Shown here: positions 16,255 through 23,234 of the stretch, in pieces
Numbering within the stretch: the stretch's first letter is position 1
Layout: every line of letters begins with the position of its first letter
Source: Actinomycetota bacterium
GTDB lineage: Bacteria > Actinomycetota > Nitriliruptoria > Nitriliruptorales > JAHWKO01
Length of the DNA stretch: 23,234 nt
Direction: 5' to 3'
Assembly: GCA_019347855.1 (NCBI GenBank)
Contig: JAHWKO010000028.1
Coordinates: 1-23,234 of the forward strand
Made by a program: the position numbers and the translations under genes
The notes under the pieces: generated by a model
Database searches by the model: none
What the model saw: the letters and a program-made list of their open reading frames with translations, nothing else
Told to the model about the DNA's origin: nothing

Positions 16255-19212
16255 TCAGGTGCGGCGAGAGCCTCGACGCCGGAGACCGAGCGCCCCGAGC
16301 AGCATGACCGCGCCCAGCACGACAGCGGCCGCCCCGCCACCGGTCACCGGCGTCGGTGCGCGGTCGTCGGGCGCTCCGCCGCCGTCGGTGCCGTCGCCGC
16401 CCGTCGGCGTCTCGGGCGCGTGGCCGATCGGCTGGCCGACCTGGACGACCTGTTGGAAGGTCGGACGGTTCACCCAGTGGATGTCCGGGACCGTGACGAC
16501 CCCCACCGGGCTGTGGACGATGGCGTCATCTGCGGGGACGCGCTGCCAGTCGGCGACCTCGGCGGATCCGAAGTCCTCCTCGAGCGCCGCCGCGGTCGCG
16601 GACAGCGAGTCCCAAAGGGCGTCTCGGCACGCTCCGAGGTCGCCACCCCCGCAGTAGGTCCTCGAGAACGGGTCGTCGACGTCCTCGCCGAGCACCTGCC
16701 GGAGGTCCTTGTCGAGGTGGCTCTCGGCGCCTCCGTTGAAGGCGGATCCCACGTGCTGCATCGGCGAGTCGACCACCCCGATCCCGAGCTGCTCGAACGC
16801 ATCGCCGAAGACGGCGTTCACGAGGAACGCGTCGTCGTTCGGGTTCGGGGTGTCCTCGTTGGGGTCGGGCGCCCCGCCCTGCCACGCATCCATGATCGAC
16901 GGTGCCACGGGTCGGTCGTAGGCGCCGTCGTCATCGTGATCGCGCCGGTGCCCGCGGTCGTCGGATGCCCACTCACGTAGCCTCGTGACCATCTCACCGA
17001 CACGGTCGTCAGCGTCGGCTGGCGGCGTGTCTCCGAGCGCCTGCAGGAGCAACGGTACGAGCTCCTGGGATCGCAGATCCGTGGTCCCCGCCAGCTCCAT
17101 GACGTCCACCACGTCACCGCGGTCGACCTTCCCGGCATCGATCGCTGCCAGCAGCCGCTCCTCGAGGAGCTGGTTGCGGTAGATCGGTCCGTACTTGAAG
17201 TTGCTGTCGTTCGCGGTGAAGCCTGGCGCCTGCTTGTTGTTCCAGTTCGTGAAGTACCCCTCGTCGGGGTTCACCTCGTGCGGCTGCTGGTCGAGGCTCA
17301 GGAACCCCTGCCAGTCCCAGTCACCGTTGCCCCAGGTCGGCAGGTACGGATCGGTCCCTTCGGCGCGTACCGGGCACTTGCAGGAGTGCTGGTAGCCGAT
17401 GTCCTCATCGTCCACGTAGAACCAGTTGAACGTGTAGTCGACCCCCTCACCCATCGCCTGCTGGAACGATTCGTACCCGTCGGTCATGAAGCCGGGGTCG
17501 TTGATCCGGTAGAAGCCGAACGCCGAGCCGAGCTCGTTGCGGTAGGTCGTTCGGTCGTTGGTGATCGCGATCGGGGTCCCGTCCGGGGTCTCGCCACGGA
17601 ACAGGACGAAGCCGTAGTGCTCGGTGCGTTGCGCCTCGAACGTGATGACCTCGGGCGGCGCCTGTCCCCCCGCCGACGGCTTGGCGATCTGCGTGTGTTG
17701 GAAGCTCTCGATCTCGATGCACTCGCCGCCGCGCACGTAGCCCATCGAGTCGACCGTGGCCTCTCCCCCGCCGGGCTCGCAGAGCTCGAGCACCCAGTTG
17801 TCGATGTTGTCCCCGCCCGCCGAGGTGGCCGACCACGCGTAGTCACGTCCGCGTCCGAGCTGGATGAAGATGTCGGTCCCGGCGAACGACACTCCCCTTG
17901 CGTCGATGCCGGGCCCGTGGATGTCCTTCTCGACCAGGAGCTGCGGCATGAAGTAGCCGGTCTGGGGCCCGAACACCGCGATGGGGCGCCCGGCCTGGGT
18001 GTGCTCGGCCCCCACCAGCACGGCGTTCGACATCCCGAGGTCGAGCGGGATCTGGATCGCCCCGAGCGGACCGTCGATCCGTGCCATCCCGGGCGCTGAG
18101 CCGGGCGGGGGCGGGATCGGGATCGCGCTGTCAACGGCATCCAGGAGGGACGCCGCGTCGGCCTCCCCGTCGACCACCGGCTCGAGCGTCTCGCAGTCGA
18201 CGTCCGGGCGGCTCAAGGCCGGGGCCAGCTCCTCCGTCTGCATGTAGGGGAACCGTCGGTCGGTGGTGAGGGGTGCCTCGGCGCCGTTCGGGAAGTGCAG
18301 GTCGTCGAAGATCGTGCGCGCCTCGTCGAACGCGATGCCGCGCGAGTCGGCCAGCGCGTGGATGTCGCAGAGGTTGCCGATCTCGCCACCGCCGCCCTTC
18401 CCGAAGATCCCGCCGACCAGGGAGGCGATCGCGATGATGTCCTCGATCACCCACTCGGCCGGGAGCTGCTGGAGCGCGGGGTACTCGGCGGGCAGCTTGC
18501 GCTGATCGATGATGGCCTCGGCGATGTAGGCGTTCACGCCGGCGGCGTAGGCCTCGGCGTCCGCCGCGATCTGCGCCCCCTCCTCCCCCGCGGAACGGAT
18601 CGCTTCCGCCTGGTCGGTGAGGTCCTGCTCGGTGTAGGGCGCGACGAGGAACTGGCCGCGGTCCATGGCCTTGTTGGCCTCGGAGGGCCCGAGGAACTCG
18701 CTCAGGCGGGCACGTCCGAGGTGCCGCAGCACGTCCATCAGGAACAGCCGGTCTTCAGCCCCGGTGTAGCCGGCGGCGAACATCGTGCCCTCGCGGGTCT
18801 CGCCGTAGATGTGCGGGACCCCGTGCGAGGCGTCACGGACCACGACGACGTCGTCACGTCCGCCTGGCGAGTACGAGCTGGATACGTCGTCGGCGGGGAC
18901 GCCGAACGACGCGTCCTTGAAGTACTCGAGGAGCTGCTCCTCGGTCACCCCGGGGGTGGCGTCCTCGAAGACGAGCTGCTCGTACATCTCCAGCTGGTCG
19001 ACGGTGTGGGGCGGGTAGCTGCCCCCCCGTGCGGACACGGCCTCCGCTGCGTTGAAGACCCCGTTCTGTCCGGGAGGCACGATGTTGAGGAACCCACCGG
19101 GATCCCCGAAGTCCTGGTAGCGGCCGTCGGCATCCTGGGCCCCGACGGGCGCGACGCCCGCGACCGCGGTGAGCAGCGCGACGACGAGCACGAGCAGGGA
19201 CCGCACGCGCAT
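16255..19212 (-). CDS. Secreted penicillin acylase family (Ntn) hydrolase with C-terminal membrane anchor
   Basis: This 985-aa protein has a signal peptide (MRVRSLLVLVVALLTAVAGVAPVGAQ), an acylase alpha region (DASHGVPHIYGETREGTMFAAGYTGAEDRLF), and the autoprocessing site before Ser395 in LGMSNAVLVG. In this family that serine becomes the N-terminal nucleophile of the beta chain. Downstream beta-chain signatures include FTANDSNFKYGP and DNIDNW. These enzymes cleave amide bonds of acylated compounds (beta-lactam side chains, acyl-homoserine lactones, lipopeptides); the actual substrate is unknown. The C-terminus ends TPVTGGG, a hydrophobic helix and RRRGSRR, so the enzyme is probably held at the cell surface. 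It is longer than typical acylases (about 750-850 aa) owing to inserts. The gene lies 81 bp after the RNase H gene. Confidence 0.9.
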   Translation of the reverse strand: MRVRSLLVLVVALLTAVAGVAPVGAQDADGRYQDFGDPGGFLNIVPPGQNGVFNAAEAVSARGGSYPPHTVDQLEMYEQLVFEDATPGVTEEQLLEYFKDASFGVPADDVSSSYSPGGRDDVVVVRDASHGVPHIYGETREGTMFAAGYTGAEDRLFLMDVLRHLGRARLSEFLGPSEANKAMDRGQFLVAPYTEQDLTDQAEAIRSAGEEGAQIAADAEAYAAGVNAYIAEAIIDQRKLPAEYPALQQLPAEWVIEDIIAIASLVGGIFGKGGGGEIGNLCDIHALADSRGIAFDEARTIFDDLHFPNGAEAPLTTDRRFPYMQTEELAPALSRPDVDCETLEPVVDGEADAASLLDAVDSAIPIPPPPGSAPGMARIDGPLGAIQIPLDLGMSNAVLVGAEHTQAGRPIAVFGPQTGYFMPQLLVEKDIHGPGIDARGVSFAGTDIFIQLGRGRDYAWSATSAGGDNIDNWVLELCEPGGGEATVDSMGYVRGGECIEIESFQHTQIAKPSAGGQAPPEVITFEAQRTEHYGFVLFRGETPDGTPIAITNDRTTYRNELGSAFGFYRINDPGFMTDGYESFQQAMGEGVDYTFNWFYVDDEDIGYQHSCKCPVRAEGTDPYLPTWGNGDWDWQGFLSLDQQPHEVNPDEGYFTNWNNKQAPGFTANDSNFKYGPIYRNQLLEERLLAAIDAGKVDRGDVVDVMELAGTTDLRSQELVPLLLQALGDTPPADADDRVGEMVTRLREWASDDRGHRRDHDDDGAYDRPVAPSIMDAWQGGAPDPNEDTPNPNDDAFLVNAVFGDAFEQLGIGVVDSPMQHVGSAFNGGAESHLDKDLRQVLGEDVDDPFSRTYCGGGDLGACRDALWDSLSATAAALEEDFGSAEVADWQRVPADDAIVHSPVGVVTVPDIHWVNRPTFQQVVQVGQPIGHAPETPTGGDGTDGGGAPDDRAPTPVTGGGAAAVVLGAVMLLGALGLRRRGSRRT

Positions 19213-19293
19213 CAGGACGCCCCCTCGGAGGTGGTTCGACGCCCTCGACCCTACGGAGGCGTGTCCGTTGGACGGGGTGTCCGGATGGACCTC

Positions 19294-19971
19294 CTACACC
19301 TCGTCCCGGCGGTAGGCGGTGGACAGCGCGTCGGCGTACTCGTTCCAGCGGTAGCCCTGGTGGGCCGGGACCCACGCGATCGACAGCTCCGGTCGCGCCT
19401 GGAACCGCTCGAACAACGGCCGCACGAGGTCGAGGTTCTCGACCGGGCCCGTCTTGCGCTTCCATCCGCGCTGCTCCCACCCGGCGGCCCACTTCGTGAT
19501 CGTGTCGACGCACAGTCGGCTGTCCGTGAACAGGGTCGCGGCGGTCCCCTCGGGTACCAGCTCGGTGCCTTCCAGGAGCGCGGTGAGCTCCATCCGGTTG
19601 TTCGTGGTCTCCGGGTCGTGCCCGTGTGCCTCGGCGACGACCTCGTCCTGGATCACGTAGACGGCGCCCCACCCACCCGGCCCGGGGTTGGGGTGCGCGC
19701 TGCCGTCGGTGAACACCCCGGTGTCCGGGCCGGCGTCGTAGCGGTCCAGGACCTGGCTGACGGTGAGGTTCTCCTCGACCGGACCCGAGCGGCGGGCGCC
19801 ACCACGGCGGCGCGATGAGCTGCCCCGGGACCCGGCACCAGAGCCTGGGCCGGCCTCGGAGCCGTAGCAGTCCCGACAGAGGCTCGGCACCCAGCCCGGG
19901 TATCGCTCGCGCACGTCCGCCGACAGCTCGAAGGTGTCGCCGCACCGCTCACACGTGTGCACGTCAGTCAC
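19294..19971 (-). CDS. rnhA: RNase HI with N-terminal zinc-finger
   Basis: RNase HI cleaves the RNA strand of RNA-DNA hybrids. The C-terminal domain (about 82-225) holds the full catalytic set: Asp89 (FTDGSAHPNPGPGGWGA), Glu128 (NNRMELTAL), Asp150 (FTDSRLCVDT), and His204 and Asp214 (VPAHQGYRWNEYAD). The first ~40 residues form a small zinc-finger with CERC (7-10) and CRDC (32-35), joined by a Gly/Ser/Arg linker (about 40-62). This is an accessory domain different from the eukaryotic hybrid-binding domain. The GTG at 19971 lies 9 nt after the TerC-family stop, so the two are likely co-transcribed. No clear ribosome site is seen before it. Confidence 0.88.
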   Translation of the reverse strand: MTDVHTCERCGDTFELSADVRERYPGWVPSLCRDCYGSEAGPGSGAGSRGSSSRRRGGARRSGPVEENLTVSQVLDRYDAGPDTGVFTDGSAHPNPGPGGWGAVYVIQDEVVAEAHGHDPETTNNRMELTALLEGTELVPEGTAATLFTDSRLCVDTITKWAAGWEQRGWKRKTGPVENLDLVRPLFERFQARPELSIAWVPAHQGYRWNEYADALSTAYRRDEV

Positions 19972-19980
19972 ACCGGCGAC

Positions 19981-21102
19981 CTAGGACCGCTCGGTCGGCG
20001 ACTGGGCGTGCTCGGCCTCCTGGAGGCGCTCCTCCAGCTCGGAGTCCTCGGGCGGGTTCTTGACCGATGCGACGATCGCGATCGTGAGGATGATGGCCAC
20101 GAGGATCAGTGGCATCCACGGCTCGATGTGGTAGACGGCCCACTCGGGCACGGTGATCGTGCCCTGGTCGCTCATGTGGACCAGTTCCTCGTAGATCAGC
20201 TTCACCCCGACGATCCCAAGGATCGCGGCCAAGCCCACGTCGAGGTAGCGGAAGCGCGCGACGAGGTCGGCGAGCAGGAAGTACAAGGCACGCAGGCCCA
20301 GGAGGGCCAACGCGTTCGACGAGAACACGATGAACGGTTCGCGCGTGACCGCGAAGATCGCGGGGATCGAGTCGACCGCGAAGATGATGTCGGTCGTCTC
20401 GATGACGATCAGGACCGCGAACAAGGGAGTCGCCACGTACCCGAGCTTCGGCGTGCGGTCTCCCCCGATCTCGTGTGCCTCGACCTCCGACTCCTTCACG
20501 AAGATCTGCTGTCCGTGGAAGTCCTTCGTGATGGGCATCAGTCGGCGGGCCAAGTTCAGGACGGGGTTGTCCTCGGGGTGGACATCGACGCCTTCGTGGT
20601 GCGCGAGCTGCCACGCGGTGTAGATGAGGAACGCCCCGAACACGAACGCGATCCACGAGAAGCGGTTCAGCAGGGCTGCTCCGGCCGCGATGAACGCCCC
20701 GCGGAAGATGAAAGCTCCGAAGATCCCCCAGAACAGCACGCGGTGTTGGTACTTGTTTGGGACGCCGAAGTAACTGAAGATCAGGACGAACACGAACAGG
20801 TTGTCGACCGAGAGGCTCTTCTCGATCAGGTAGCCGGTGAGGTAGTTCGTCCCGTGCTCGGATCCGAGCCACACCCACACCACCGGCGCGAACGCCAGCC
20901 CCAGCCCGACCCAGAAGGCCGATGCCCACGCGGCCTCCCTCGTGCTGACGGCGTGCGCATCCCGATGGAAGACCAGGAGGTCCAGGAGCAGCAGGACCAG
21001 GACGACGGCGAGGAAAACGCCCCAGATGAGGGGCGAGATCGAGAGGCTGGATCCTCCCCCACCGGAGCCGGACTCGGTCGCGAGCACCAGGAGCTGCGTC
21101 AT
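19981..21102 (-). CDS. TerC/Alx family integral membrane protein
   Basis: This 373-aa protein has about nine hydrophobic helices and both TerC signature segments: EKSLSVDNLFVF (94-105, with Asp100) and ETTDIIFAVDSIPAIF (235-250, with Asp238 and Asp244). Family members are proposed metal exporters; several act in Mn2+ efflux or metalation of exported proteins, others are linked to tellurite resistance or pH response. A cytoplasmic loop carries HHEGVDVHPEDN. The ATG at 21102 has GAGGAGA about 11 nt upstream. It appears to head a minus-strand unit with RNase HI and perhaps the acylase. The 90-bp upstream region is too short for, and shows no match to, a yybP-ykoY Mn riboswitch. Confidence 0.92.
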   Translation of the reverse strand: MTQLLVLATESGSGGGGSSLSISPLIWGVFLAVVLVLLLLDLLVFHRDAHAVSTREAAWASAFWVGLGLAFAPVVWVWLGSEHGTNYLTGYLIEKSLSVDNLFVFVLIFSYFGVPNKYQHRVLFWGIFGAFIFRGAFIAAGAALLNRFSWIAFVFGAFLIYTAWQLAHHEGVDVHPEDNPVLNLARRLMPITKDFHGQQIFVKESEVEAHEIGGDRTPKLGYVATPLFAVLIVIETTDIIFAVDSIPAIFAVTREPFIVFSSNALALLGLRALYFLLADLVARFRYLDVGLAAILGIVGVKLIYEELVHMSDQGTITVPEWAVYHIEPWMPLILVAIILTIAIVASVKNPPEDSELEERLQEAEHAQSPTERS

Positions 21103-21192
21103 CGAGCCGGTATCTCCTCGCGTACCGAGCGGTCAGATGTGAGGACGCGCCGAGCCTATCCGGCGACCAGAGCCCGATCGTCCGAACGGGCT

Positions 21193-21492
21193 TCAGCGGA
21201 GCGCCGGGTGCTCCGGTGCGAGGCGGCGCTCCGCTGGCAGGAGCTCCGTGCCGAACATCTGCTTCGAGTAGCGGCTCGCGAGTCCACGGTGCAGGAGGAA
21301 CTCGGGCGTCTCGGCCTCGAGGTCGAACCCGACGACGAGCTCGCAGTGGTCACAGCGGTACTTGCCGAACCCGACGTGCGCCGCCAGCAGGTGCTGGGTG
21401 CCGTGGCAGCGGGTGCAGTCGCGCTCCTCGGGGACCTGGCGGTGCGACCTGACGTCCCCACCGCTGGGGACCGTGGTCTGCCCACTCGTCAT
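21193..21492 (-). CDS. Small double-CxxC zinc-ribbon protein, unknown function
   Basis: This 99-aa soluble protein carries a treble-clef or ribbon-like pair CTRC and CDHC about 20 residues apart (about 26-48), followed by GFDLEAETPEFLLHRG and a basic C-terminus. Four cysteines spaced this way normally bind zinc. I do not recognise a named family. ATG at 21492 is chosen because AAGGTGG precedes it at a good distance; an in-frame extension to 21561 would overlap the upstream gene. It lies 58 bp downstream of the methyltransferase gene on the same strand. A nucleic-acid or protein-binding role is inference. Confidence 0.75.
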   Translation of the reverse strand: MTSGQTTVPSGGDVRSHRQVPEERDCTRCHGTQHLLAAHVGFGKYRCDHCELVVGFDLEAETPEFLLHRGLASRYSKQMFGTELLPAERRLAPEHPALR

Positions 21493-21550
21493 GTACGACC
21501 ACCTTCGAGGCGACCCTGCAGAGGATAGACCCCACGAGGCTCGCACGTGC

Positions 21551-22756
21551 TCAACCCGCACAGGTCACGTACGCGGCGGCACCGTCGTCCAGACGGACCA
21601 GGTGGACGCGCCGACCGTCCGGACCGCGCAGTTGCGGGCCGAGCGCACGGACGAACCGCTCAGGATCCACGTCGAGACCGTGCACGGCGATCTCGAGCGG
21701 TCGTTCGTCCGCATCCCGCAGCCACGCGCGTACCTCCTTCGGGCGGGCGGGCAGCACCGCTTCGACCCGCCACGTGCGGTAGAGCGGCGAACCGGGCGGT
21801 CGGTCGTCGGTCGTGAGCAGCGCCCGTGTGACAGCCAGTCGGCGAGCACCGATCTCGCCGCCGAGCTGATCGTGGAGGCGCGCACGGACCACGGCCGCAG
21901 ACGGCTCTACGAGCCAGGCGCCTACCGGTCCTACCCGCAGTTCCTCGGTGGGACCCTGCCGCGAGAGCGACACGGAGGTCCCGCCGTCAGCGCCGATCAG
22001 CGTCGCCGTCGCGCGGCACCCGGCGCGGCGGAGATCACCCAGCCACACCACGGCCTCCACGAGCTGGCCTCCGATCTGCACGAACTCGAGCTCACCTCCC
22101 GTCGGCAGATCCGGATCCCGAAGATCCACCCCCGGCGACACGGTCAGCCCCCCGCCGGATGCGCGGTCGAGGACCGGGGTGAGCGCTGGCACGCTCGGGC
22201 GGTAGTCACCCAAGGAGCGCAGTCTCCGACCGCCCCGCCGACGGGCGGGATCGGCGTGGACCAGCAGACCTGAGGTGACCGGTCCCGTGACGGCGTCCGC
22301 GTTCACGACCCAACGGGGGTGCCCTCGGCTCGCGAGGTTGTGCGCGGCCAGTAGGCAGGCGCCCGGATCGATGTCGATGGCGATCACCTGCGCGCCGGAT
22401 CCCCTCAGGGCGAGCGCGTCCCCTCCAGCGCCACAACACAGATCCGCGACGGTCCCACCGCCTGCGAACCGTCGAGCCCGGTGGGCGGCCACCGCGGGGT
22501 GACTGGCCTGCTGGAGCAGTTCGGATGTGAACACCAGACGGTCGGCGTCGTCGTACCGATCCCGCGCCCGTAGCCGGACGCTGGCGAGGCCCGTCATGGC
22601 GGCGGCACGTCCCGGTGGCAAGCCCGCCCGTCGGAGGGCCGTTCCGACCGTGAGCGCGTCCTGGGTCTCCAGTCGTTCGGTGGTGCGCTGCAGCAGCGCG
22701 AGACCCTCGTCGCTCGTCACCCAGGCGAGGACCTCGTAGGGCCGCTGTGTGGCCAT
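21551..22756 (-). CDS. Class I SAM methyltransferase with THUMP-like C-terminus
   Basis: This 401-aa protein has a Rossmann methyltransferase core with motif I VADLCCGAGGDAL (103-115), acidic loop IAIDIDPGA (126-133) and a HADPARR motif (168-173) in place of the usual NPPY. That combination, with a C-terminal domain resembling THUMP-like modules (about 310-401), is typical of an actinobacterial family assumed to modify RNA. The N-terminal ~95 residues are helical. Its substrate is not known. GGAGG lies 4 nt before the ATG at 22756. It is transcribed divergently from the lysine-rich gene, with 175 bp between them. Confidence 0.85.
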   Translation of the reverse strand: MATQRPYEVLAWVTSDEGLALLQRTTERLETQDALTVGTALRRAGLPPGRAAAMTGLASVRLRARDRYDDADRLVFTSELLQQASHPAVAAHRARRFAGGGTVADLCCGAGGDALALRGSGAQVIAIDIDPGACLLAAHNLASRGHPRWVVNADAVTGPVTSGLLVHADPARRRGGRRLRSLGDYRPSVPALTPVLDRASGGGLTVSPGVDLRDPDLPTGGELEFVQIGGQLVEAVVWLGDLRRAGCRATATLIGADGGTSVSLSRQGPTEELRVGPVGAWLVEPSAAVVRARLHDQLGGEIGARRLAVTRALLTTDDRPPGSPLYRTWRVEAVLPARPKEVRAWLRDADERPLEIAVHGLDVDPERFVRALGPQLRGPDGRRVHLVRLDDGAAAYVTCAG

Positions 22757-22825
22757 CTGTCCTCCGGACGGACGCGGGTGGTCGGACGCTGTTAGACGCG
22801 GCGATCATGCCTAGTCTGCCGGGGA

Positions 22826-22844
22826 GGCCGCGGATCTCGCGGCC
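22826..22844. other. Hairpin in the divergent intergenic region
   Basis: GGCCGCG (22826-22832), loop GATCT, CGCGGCC (22838-22844) is a perfect 7-bp stem about 87 bp upstream of the lysine-rich gene. TAGTCT (22812-22817) just before it could be a -10, which would put the hairpin at the 5' end of that leader. Nothing else recognisable lies in 22757-22931. Confidence 0.3.
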
Positions 22845-22931
22845 CGTACGCGAACACGATGTCGCGACCACGGTGCGGCCGCACGGCCCGTGCCGACGGG
22901 GCGCGATCAGGGGCGAGGGAAGGGAACCGAG

Positions 22932-23234
22932 ATGGCGTCTCCGAAGAAGTCCGCAGGGAAGCGATCGGCCAAGAAGGCTGGGAAGAAGACCGCGAAGAAG
23001 ACCGCCACCAAGAAGGGTGCGAAGAAGTCCGCTACCAAGAAGTCGGGTGCGAAGAAGTCCGCTACCAAGAAGTCGGGTGCGAAGAAGTCCGCTACCAAGA
23101 AGTCGGGTGGGAAGAAGTCCGGGGCGAAGAAGTCCGCGAGCAAGAGCACCGCCGGGAAGAGCCAGCCCACCATGAAGGGTGCGGCGGCGAAGGCAAAGAG
23201 CGCGGCGGAGGACGTCTCGGTCATCGTCCAGAGC
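22932..23234 (+). CDS. Histone-H1-like Lys/Ala-rich protein, 3' end outside window
   Basis: ATG at 22932, preceded by GAGGGAAGGGAA, opens a frame of 101 codons with no stop. Residues 1 to about 80 are almost only Lys, Ala, Ser, Thr and Gly, with KK every five residues (KKSATKKSGA repeats). This resembles bacterial H1-like and mycobacterial HupB tail segments, expected to bind DNA or RNA without specificity. From residue about 82 normal sequence begins (GAAAKAKSAAEDVSVIVQS), so the lysine-rich part is an N-terminal extension on a domain lying beyond the window. That domain decides the function and cannot be seen. The 175-bp region to the left separates it from the divergent methyltransferase. 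Confidence 0.8.
   Translation, partial: MASPKKSAGKRSAKKAGKKTAKKTATKKGAKKSATKKSGAKKSATKKSGAKKSATKKSGGKKSGAKKSASKSTAGKSQPTMKGAAAKAKSAAEDVSVIVQS
23016..23110 (+). repeat. 30-bp in-frame tandem repeat
   Basis: A 30-nt unit is repeated three times at 23021, 23051 and 23081, identical except for the last base of the third copy. It encodes the decapeptide KKSATKKSGA. The identity at silent positions points to recent expansion or ongoing homogenisation. More diverged copies of the same theme flank it on both sides (22944-23020, 23111-23150). Confidence 0.85.

Noticed and set aside
16083..16340. Minus-strand open frame of 85 codons over the palindromic repeats
   Set aside because: It overlaps the acylase C-terminus in another frame, and its sequence is simply the translated repeats; no ribosome site or family match.
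18295..19818. Plus-strand open frame of 507 codons
   Set aside because: Antisense shadow of the acylase and RNase HI genes, a common effect in very GC-rich DNA; no domain visible.
21103..21192. yybP-ykoY manganese riboswitch upstream of the TerC-family gene
   Set aside because: The 90-bp gap is too short and shows no recognisable conserved core.
23016..23110. 30-bp repeats as a CRISPR array
   Set aside because: The copies are directly tandem without spacers and in frame within a lysine-rich coding region.
22747..23175. Plus-strand open frame of 142 codons across the divergent region and lysine-rich gene
   Set aside because: It is in another frame from the lysine-rich protein and encodes Arg/Ser/Pro repeats that are the shifted reading of the 30-bp units.

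Overview
The window is a compact, very GC-rich bacterial chromosome segment. Several things point to a free-living actinobacterium: actinobacterial-type gene families (a Rv2578c-like radical SAM protein, a LigC/Prim-PolC repair pair, SpoIID/LytB, TerC), frequent GTG starts, 4-nt GTGA stop/start overlaps and a mycobacterial-type LexA box. A deep-branching lineage such as Nitriliruptoria/Euzebyales would fit, but that placement is a guess from gene content. I saw no rRNA, tRNA, insertion sequence, phage gene or CRISPR array. Almost all of the DNA is coding.

Layout. Positions 1-447 (minus) hold the 5' part of a radical SAM gene, interrupted by the start of an intein exactly inside its iron-sulfur cysteine motif; a perfect LexA-type box lies just upstream. 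Positions 555-3211 (plus) are a NarL-type two-component system: a membrane histidine kinase with a receiver-like N-terminus, then its LuxR-type regulator. Positions 3250-6873 (minus) form an osmoprotectant (glycine betaine/choline-type) ABC importer: CBS-domain ATPase, two permeases and a lipoprotein binding protein. Positions 7037-8760 (plus) are a TetR regulator from an apparently leaderless promoter, followed by a diiron ferritin-like protein. Position 8799-9272 (minus) is a small helical protein of unknown function.

Positions 9356-13986 (plus) form one tightly coupled unit: glycogen debranching enzyme GlgX, a LigC-type ATP-dependent DNA ligase, a 129-aa membrane protein and a LigD-POL/Prim-PolC-type polymerase. 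The first three genes overlap by 4 nt at each junction. A His-rich protein with a lysine-rich tail (14060-14380) follows and ends at a strong hairpin. On the minus strand from 14428 to 22756 lie a secreted SpoIID/LytB protein, an intergenic region with two copies of a 38-bp palindromic repeat, a secreted penicillin-acylase-family hydrolase, a zinc-finger RNase HI, a TerC-family membrane protein, a double-CxxC zinc-ribbon protein and a THUMP-like SAM methyltransferase. At the right edge (22932, plus) begins a histone-H1-like lysine/alanine-rich protein with 30-bp tandem repeats, truncated by the window.

Themes are osmotic and envelope homeostasis (ABC importer, TerC, SpoIID, acylase), DNA repair (ligase/polymerase pair, LexA box) and nucleic-acid-associated proteins (RNase HI, lysine-rich tails). 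The items most worth a second look are the intein splitting the Fe-S motif under a LexA box, the glgX-ligC-membrane protein-polymerase unit, the paired 38-bp palindromes, and two proteins carrying H1-like lysine-rich segments, one of them joined to a 22-histidine domain.
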